From Clostridia bacterium (lineage in GTDB: Bacteria > Bacillota > Clostridia > Oscillospirales > CAG-272): a DNA stretch of 11,272 nt. The translations under genes and the position numbers were made by a program. The notes under the pieces are model-generated. The model was not told the origin of the DNA and ran no database searches. It was given only the letters and a program-made list of their open reading frames with translations. Below are positions 7,900 through 11,272 of this stretch, piece after piece. Position 1 is the first letter of the stretch, and each line of letters opens with the position of its first letter. The DNA lies in contig JAGALI010000026.1 of NCBI GenBank assembly GCA_017625275.1, forward strand, positions 1-11,272, read 5' to 3'.

Positions 7900-8031
7900 T
7901 TACTTTTTGCCTTTACCATTGCGCAAGTCTGAACCTTTTACAACAGTTGACTTAGGAGAGTCTTTCACTGGGTGTGGCGCCTTAATGATACCGCCTTTGT
8001 TAGTAGCGAATCTATTGCTCTTCTCTGACAT
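7900..8031 (-). CDS. Small basic protein of unknown function (43 aa)
   Basis: A complete reading frame, ATG at 8029-8031 to TAA at 7900-7902. The product starts MSEKSNRFATNKGG, continues with IIKAPHPVKDS, and ends NGKGKK. It has 9 Lys and 2 Arg against 3 acidic residues, is rich in Gly, Ser and Asn, and has no hydrophobic segment or Cys, so it is probably disordered. The case for a real gene is its start: AAAGGAGGT lies 6 nt before the ATG, the best ribosome-binding site in the window. It also fills the space between the terminator and the scaffold gene on the coding strand. I do not recognise the family. From position it could be a minor head component or scaffold partner; that is inference only. 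Confidence 0.7.
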   Translation of the reverse strand: MSEKSNRFATNKGGIIKAPHPVKDSPKSTVVKGSDLRNGKGKK

Positions 8032-8037
8032 TGCAAA

Positions 8038-8046
8038 ACCTCCTTT
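8038..8046 (-). promoter_or_regulatory. Strong ribosome-binding site of the 43-residue gene
   Basis: The minus strand reads AAAGGAGGT, nearly the full anti-16S complement, 6 nt before the ATG at 8029-8031. It lies about 20 nt past the terminator hairpin. It shows that the small frame is translated and that ribosomes can load anew on message downstream of the terminator. Confidence 0.75.
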
Positions 8047-8059
8047 TTAAGATTTTTAT

Positions 8060-8100
8060 AATGAAAAAGAGCCATTACCCCTTAATAAGGTAACGGCTCT
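8060..8100 (-). terminator. Rho-independent terminator between the zinc-ribbon gene and the capsid cluster
   Basis: In minus-strand RNA, AGAGCCGUUACC (from 8100-8089) pairs with GGUAAUGGCUCU (from 8079-8068). This makes a 12-bp stem with one G-U wobble and a 9-nt loop, and U residues follow (8064-8068). On the plus strand the same position is an A-C mismatch and no T-run follows, so the site acts on the minus strand. It begins 24 bp after the zinc-ribbon stop. Because the capsid genes continue in the same direction just beyond, it is probably leaky, regulated, or paired with a promoter I cannot identify. Confidence 0.8.
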
Positions 8101-8124
8101 ATCTCTAACGGAATTGGCTCTGTT

Positions 8125-8295
8125 TTATTTAGTTTTTATTTCCCAGAACTTACCGCATTTTCTGCATTTAAAAGCAAGTCCTTCTATTTTACTGTCCTTT
8201 GCTATCCCTATGCGAGGAATCTTTTCATTACATTCCGGACAAGCAATTTTTGTTACTTCTTGCATTTTTGCTGGCGTAATTGTAAACAAACTCAT
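8125..8295 (-). CDS. Small zinc-ribbon protein, Cys-rich KTR / Com-like (56 aa)
   Basis: The frame runs from ATG at 8293-8295 to TAA at 8125-8127. It carries two CxxC knuckles, C19-P-E-C22 and C44-R-K-C47, a typical four-cysteine zinc ribbon. The spacing and the pattern CPEC...K..R..I..D...I....F.C.KC resemble the short 'cysteine-rich KTR' proteins of Bacillota mobile elements, and more loosely Mu Com, a zinc-binding translational activator. The ATG overlaps the TGA of the large upstream gene (ATGA), so translation is probably coupled. The purine run AAGGGGGG abuts the ATG, with unusually short spacing. A second in-frame ATG (8263-8265) would still keep both CxxC pairs but has no Shine-Dalgarno. 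Zinc binding is well supported; binding to RNA, DNA or protein is not determined. Confidence 0.75.
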   Translation of the reverse strand: MSLFTITPAKMQEVTKIACPECNEKIPRIGIAKDSKIEGLAFKCRKCGKFWEIKTK

Positions 8296-11272
8296 CCCCC
8301 CTTAATCAATGATAACACGGAACTTTTGTTGTTTTTTCGCCATTTATAAGAGGCAGGAACTATAATTTTGCCATTTTTATATTTCAAGCCACACAACTCT
8401 GCAAGTTTTTCTTTTTGCTCGTTATTGAGCGTTTTAGCGCTTTTAAGGTGTTTTGCTAACTTAACCAATGCAGATTCCTTGGTTAATCCCTTAATATCTC
8501 CATCTTTTATCGAATATCCTCGATAACACAATAATAGTAATTTTTCTTCATCAGAAACATTTAAACTATTAATAATCTCTACTATCTTTCCTCTTTTGCT
8601 TCCTGCTATTGTGTTGCCTTCGTTGTCAACATCGCTTTCCAACCCTAGCGTAGCAAAATAGTAATAGTATAATGTTTCGTAATCTATGCCAGCGTTATTG
8701 AACAATGAGCATTTTTCGTAAACTTTATCATCGTAAGTTTCAAGTGCTCTTTCTGCACCATAAACCAAATGCATGATTTCAGTGTATCTAAACTTCTCAT
8801 CAACTCCGGCTGTTGCCTCTATTGCAGCTCCAACAATTTCATAATCATTTATTGCAGATTTATACATGTTATTGATAGCAATTCTCAAAACTCTTGTTTG
8901 TTGCAGTTTTTCAGCTGAGCTTAAATTACTATTTTGAATTTTGCTTATTTCCTTGTACACTTTATTGACAGCAGACTTTGTTTCATTGAGATACTTAACA
9001 TAGTAGGTTGATTTATCATCTCCCGCAGTCTTTCCATACTGTGCCTGGTCATAAAGCTTATAAAACTCTGACGATAATTTGTTGGACACTACAGGATCTG
9101 TTACAAAGCTATTCGAGATATAGTCCTTTTCGGCTTTCTTGGTGGTTGCCGGAAGAATAAAATCTCCTATCACACCGGAATATTGATCAAGCAAGTAATG
9201 TATTTTCTTTGGAGAATAATTTATCGCTTGTCCTATCACGATAGCTATTGAGCTTGTGCTCTCGTCGTATCTATCTCTAGGTGCTGTGTTTTCAAATTGC
9301 CTACCTTCTATTGCTGAACCATACCAGGTTGTATTGGTTGCAACATCAACAAATGGAGAGAATATGGTCCTTGACATACTATCAACAGGTGTAATTTGTG
9401 TCGATATGTTTTTTAAATAACTTTTTATGTCTGGGTCCTTTCCTCTTGCCATTAGTGTTATTCTGTTTGCGGCTCCTGCCAAAGCGCTCACCAAACGGCC
9501 TTTAGGAATTCTTATGAACTTATCTCCAACCTTGAATAGATAATAGTTTTCTTTGACTGTTTCATCAAGTATTTCATAATCCTCATCGTCTTTATACATA
9601 AGCATATTCAACACATGAGGAACAACGCCTATCAAAGCAGCCTTAGTAATCAATAACGCAAATGCCTTTGCCTTGTTTTTAGAAACAAATGCATCTTTCA
9701 CGTTTCTGTAAATCTTATCAGCACCCTGTATAGCTGGGTTTAAGAATGGCATAACGGTAGCGTTTAGCTTTTTAGCAAGCTTGCCCTTTCTTCCAAAGTT
9801 GGTTGTAACCTCTGCTGAGTCAAGCAATGCTTGTTCTGCTGTGTTCCCTTTCTTCAATGAAGCCATAAATTCAGCAAGCCTTGTTGCTTGCTCAACAACA
9901 ACGTTTGCGTTTTCTATCATTGTAAATGGGGATTTGATTATGCCTTTCGCATTTTTCTCAATTGATGACAATCCTCTTTTGCCAACCTTAGAAGTAAAAC
10001 CTTTTTGTGTGTCAAAAACAGAACTACTAAATCCGCCCATTGCCCGGTATAGCTCCCAATACTTACCGTTGCTCGCTATTTCTTTATATGCAAGTGGCAG
10101 ATTCTTGGCAAATTCAACAGGGTTTTTGCTGTTTAGTCCTGCATCCTGCAAGTCTCTTATAGGATTTCGTAAAATAAATGCTGGACTATAAGATGTTACA
10201 AGTGTTTTGTAAATCTTATTAACCTTGTTGATTCCTTTCATTATGGTGCTATTAAAATCAATTGACGGATTATCCAGAGCTTCAAATGCCGCAAAGATTT
10301 CCTTTGACACCTTCATAGTTATGTATTCACCATTGTAGAAAAATGTTACTTGATTATTCTTCGGGCGCATACTCGCATCATCATAGTTAATGTCTGCGAT
10401 TTCTTCTGGTGTCATTTTCTTTGTAGAAACCACCTCTACATATGTATTATCTCCTATAGACAAGTGGGCCTCGTATATTTTTTGTGCAAGAAGGTTAACA
10501 TTTCCAGAACGGATAACCTGTTGGGTTCTGGATGCTCCAGAATAGGCTATTTCAAGAACATCCTCACCACCGCCTATTGCTGTCTTAATATCCGTATTCA
10601 CTTTATAATCGTGTTTTCCCTTGACAGGCTTTACTCCAGGTTGCTTTCCATCTCTTATCGTTGGTACATAGCGAGGGTAAAGCTTGTTCATATACTCTTC
10701 TTGCTCGGAGGTTATTTTACCTGTTTGCACATCCATGTGAAGGAGGTTCTTAAAGTATCTGTGGACCTCTTCTGCTTTCTCTTTAAATTCTGGATATTGT
10801 TTTTCAAGAGTTTTTGCTCTTTCCTGGGATTGCTCAGCTGTTATCGCCTCACTTCTTCCTCTTGCCTCATTCACTCCAAACACAGGCTTGTTTTCCATTG
10901 GAATAAAATTGTCAACCTCAGATTGAAGCTTTTTAATCTCTCTACCGAGCACGACCATTTCTTTTTTGATTTTTTCTTTCTGCTCGATGCTCTTTTCAAT
11001 TTCAGAATTATACTTCTCGCGCTTTGCCATATCTGCCTTTTTATGAGTAAGCTTTTTCTTTGCAGCCTTTAGCTTGCTTATATTCTTGTCAGCGGTTTCA
11101 ATAGCCTTTTCCTTAAGAGAATATTCAAGCTGCTTTGATTCAAGCTTTTTCTTGCTCTCTTCATTCCAGGCTCTTGTTCTACTTTCGAGTGTCATTCTAT
11201 CTATGTTGTGCAAATGCAGTAGATACTCATTGAAGGCGGTATAAGTTTCTTTTCCTTGCTTTTCAATAGGGG
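8292..11272 (-). CDS. Large polyvalent (LPD38-like) phage protein, N-terminus beyond right edge
   Basis: The frame stays open to the right edge, giving 992 visible C-terminal residues (numbered from the edge); the true start is outside. The first visible residues include GKETYTAFNEYLLH. A charged coiled coil covers about 31-122, then YPRYVPTIRD (198-207), a motif I recall from phage polyvalent proteins. The core (about 344-524) has SYSPAFILRNPIRDLQDAG (360-378), VEQATRLAEFMASLKKG (459-475) and VMPFLNPAIQGADKIYRN (506-523), matching my memory of LPD38. A hydrophobic stretch, FALLITKAALIGVVPHVL (537-554), follows, then SPKKIHYLLDQYSG (686-699). The C-terminus is helical. Such proteins are proposed to be packaged and ejected with DNA. 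No active-site motif is visible in this part; enzymatic domains, if any, would lie upstream. The stop overlaps the zinc-ribbon start. Confidence 0.78.
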   Translation of the reverse strand, partial: PIEKQGKETYTAFNEYLLHLHNIDRMTLESRTRAWNEESKKKLESKQLEYSLKEKAIETADKNISKLKAAKKKLTHKKADMAKREKYNSEIEKSIEQKEKIKKEMVVLGREIKKLQSEVDNFIPMENKPVFGVNEARGRSEAITAEQSQERAKTLEKQYPEFKEKAEEVHRYFKNLLHMDVQTGKITSEQEEYMNKLYPRYVPTIRDGKQPGVKPVKGKHDYKVNTDIKTAIGGGEDVLEIAYSGASRTQQVIRSGNVNLLAQKIYEAHLSIGDNTYVEVVSTKKMTPEEIADINYDDASMRPKNNQVTFFYNGEYITMKVSKEIFAAFEALDNPSIDFNSTIMKGINKVNKIYKTLVTSYSPAFILRNPIRDLQDAGLNSKNPVEFAKNLPLAYKEIASNGKYWELYRAMGGFSSSVFDTQKGFTSKVGKRGLSSIEKNAKGIIKSPFTMIENANVVVEQATRLAEFMASLKKGNTAEQALLDSAEVTTNFGRKGKLAKKLNATVMPFLNPAIQGADKIYRNVKDAFVSKNKAKAFALLITKAALIGVVPHVLNMLMYKDDEDYEILDETVKENYYLFKVGDKFIRIPKGRLVSALAGAANRITLMARGKDPDIKSYLKNISTQITPVDSMSRTIFSPFVDVATNTTWYGSAIEGRQFENTAPRDRYDESTSSIAIVIGQAINYSPKKIHYLLDQYSGVIGDFILPATTKKAEKDYISNSFVTDPVVSNKLSSEFYKLYDQAQYGKTAGDDKSTYYVKYLNETKSAVNKVYKEISKIQNSNLSSAEKLQQTRVLRIAINNMYKSAINDYEIVGAAIEATAGVDEKFRYTEIMHLVYGAERALETYDDKVYEKCSLFNNAGIDYETLYYYYFATLGLESDVDNEGNTIAGSKRGKIVEIINSLNVSDEEKLLLLCYRGYSIKDGDIKGLTKESALVKLAKHLKSAKTLNNEQKEKLAELCGLKYKNGKIIVPASYKWRKNNKSSVLSLIKGG

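Noticed and set aside
8047..8066. A possible promoter (-10 like TATAAA) just after the terminator
   Set aside because: No -35 like element lies 16-18 nt upstream, where the sequence is the terminator hairpin; AT-rich gaps give such matches by chance.
8114..8305. A plus-strand 63-residue frame over the zinc-ribbon gene
   Set aside because: The minus-strand frame has paired CxxC motifs and an ATGA overlap; the plus-strand reading has no motif or ribosome-binding site.
9781..10191. A 136-residue plus-strand open frame
   Set aside because: It is antisense to the conserved LPD38-like core, whose codons are under clear protein-level constraint.
10350..11072. A 240-residue plus-strand open frame opposite the polyvalent gene
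   Set aside because: It is fully antisense to a well-supported gene, is rich in Cys, Phe and Leu with no domain pattern, and arises from the Lys/Glu-rich coiled coil on the coding strand.

Overview
The window is a virion-structure module of a tailed bacteriophage, either a free phage or a prophage (the window alone cannot tell which). Every gene is read from the minus strand, so transcription runs from the right edge to the left edge. The DNA is AT-rich, genes are packed with 5-35 bp gaps or 4-7 bp overlaps, and most starts are preceded by strong AAGGAG/AGGAGG ribosome-binding sites. These traits, plus the style of the proteins, suggest a low-GC Bacillota (Clostridia-like, probably gut) host. 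No integrase, tRNA, rRNA, CRISPR array or insertion sequence was seen, and no stretch above 300 bases lacks a gene.

Layout in transcription order (right to left): a very large protein cut by the right edge, with a long coiled coil and a core like the LPD38 'large polyvalent protein' family; a 56-residue zinc-ribbon protein coupled to it by an ATGA overlap; a rho-independent terminator (about 8060-8100); a 43-residue basic peptide with the best Shine-Dalgarno in the window; an extremely acidic scaffold-like protein; a small capsid decoration-like protein; the major capsid protein; a head-tail connector; a large tail nozzle/stabilisation protein; a tail fibre-like protein; and a second tail/receptor-binding protein cut by the left edge.

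Together these would build the head (scaffold, decoration, capsid), close it at the vertex (connector), add a short tail (nozzle) and mount adhesion proteins. The nozzle directly follows the connector, with no major tail protein, tape measure or tail chaperones between. I therefore read this as a podovirus-like (short-tailed) particle. Terminase and portal genes would be expected beyond the right edge.

All family assignments come from reading the proteins and recalling family patterns; no search was run. I see no clearly new defence or mobile system here. The less ordinary points are the polyvalent protein with its coupled zinc ribbon, the terminator before the capsid genes, and a basic mini-protein beside a hyper-acidic scaffold.
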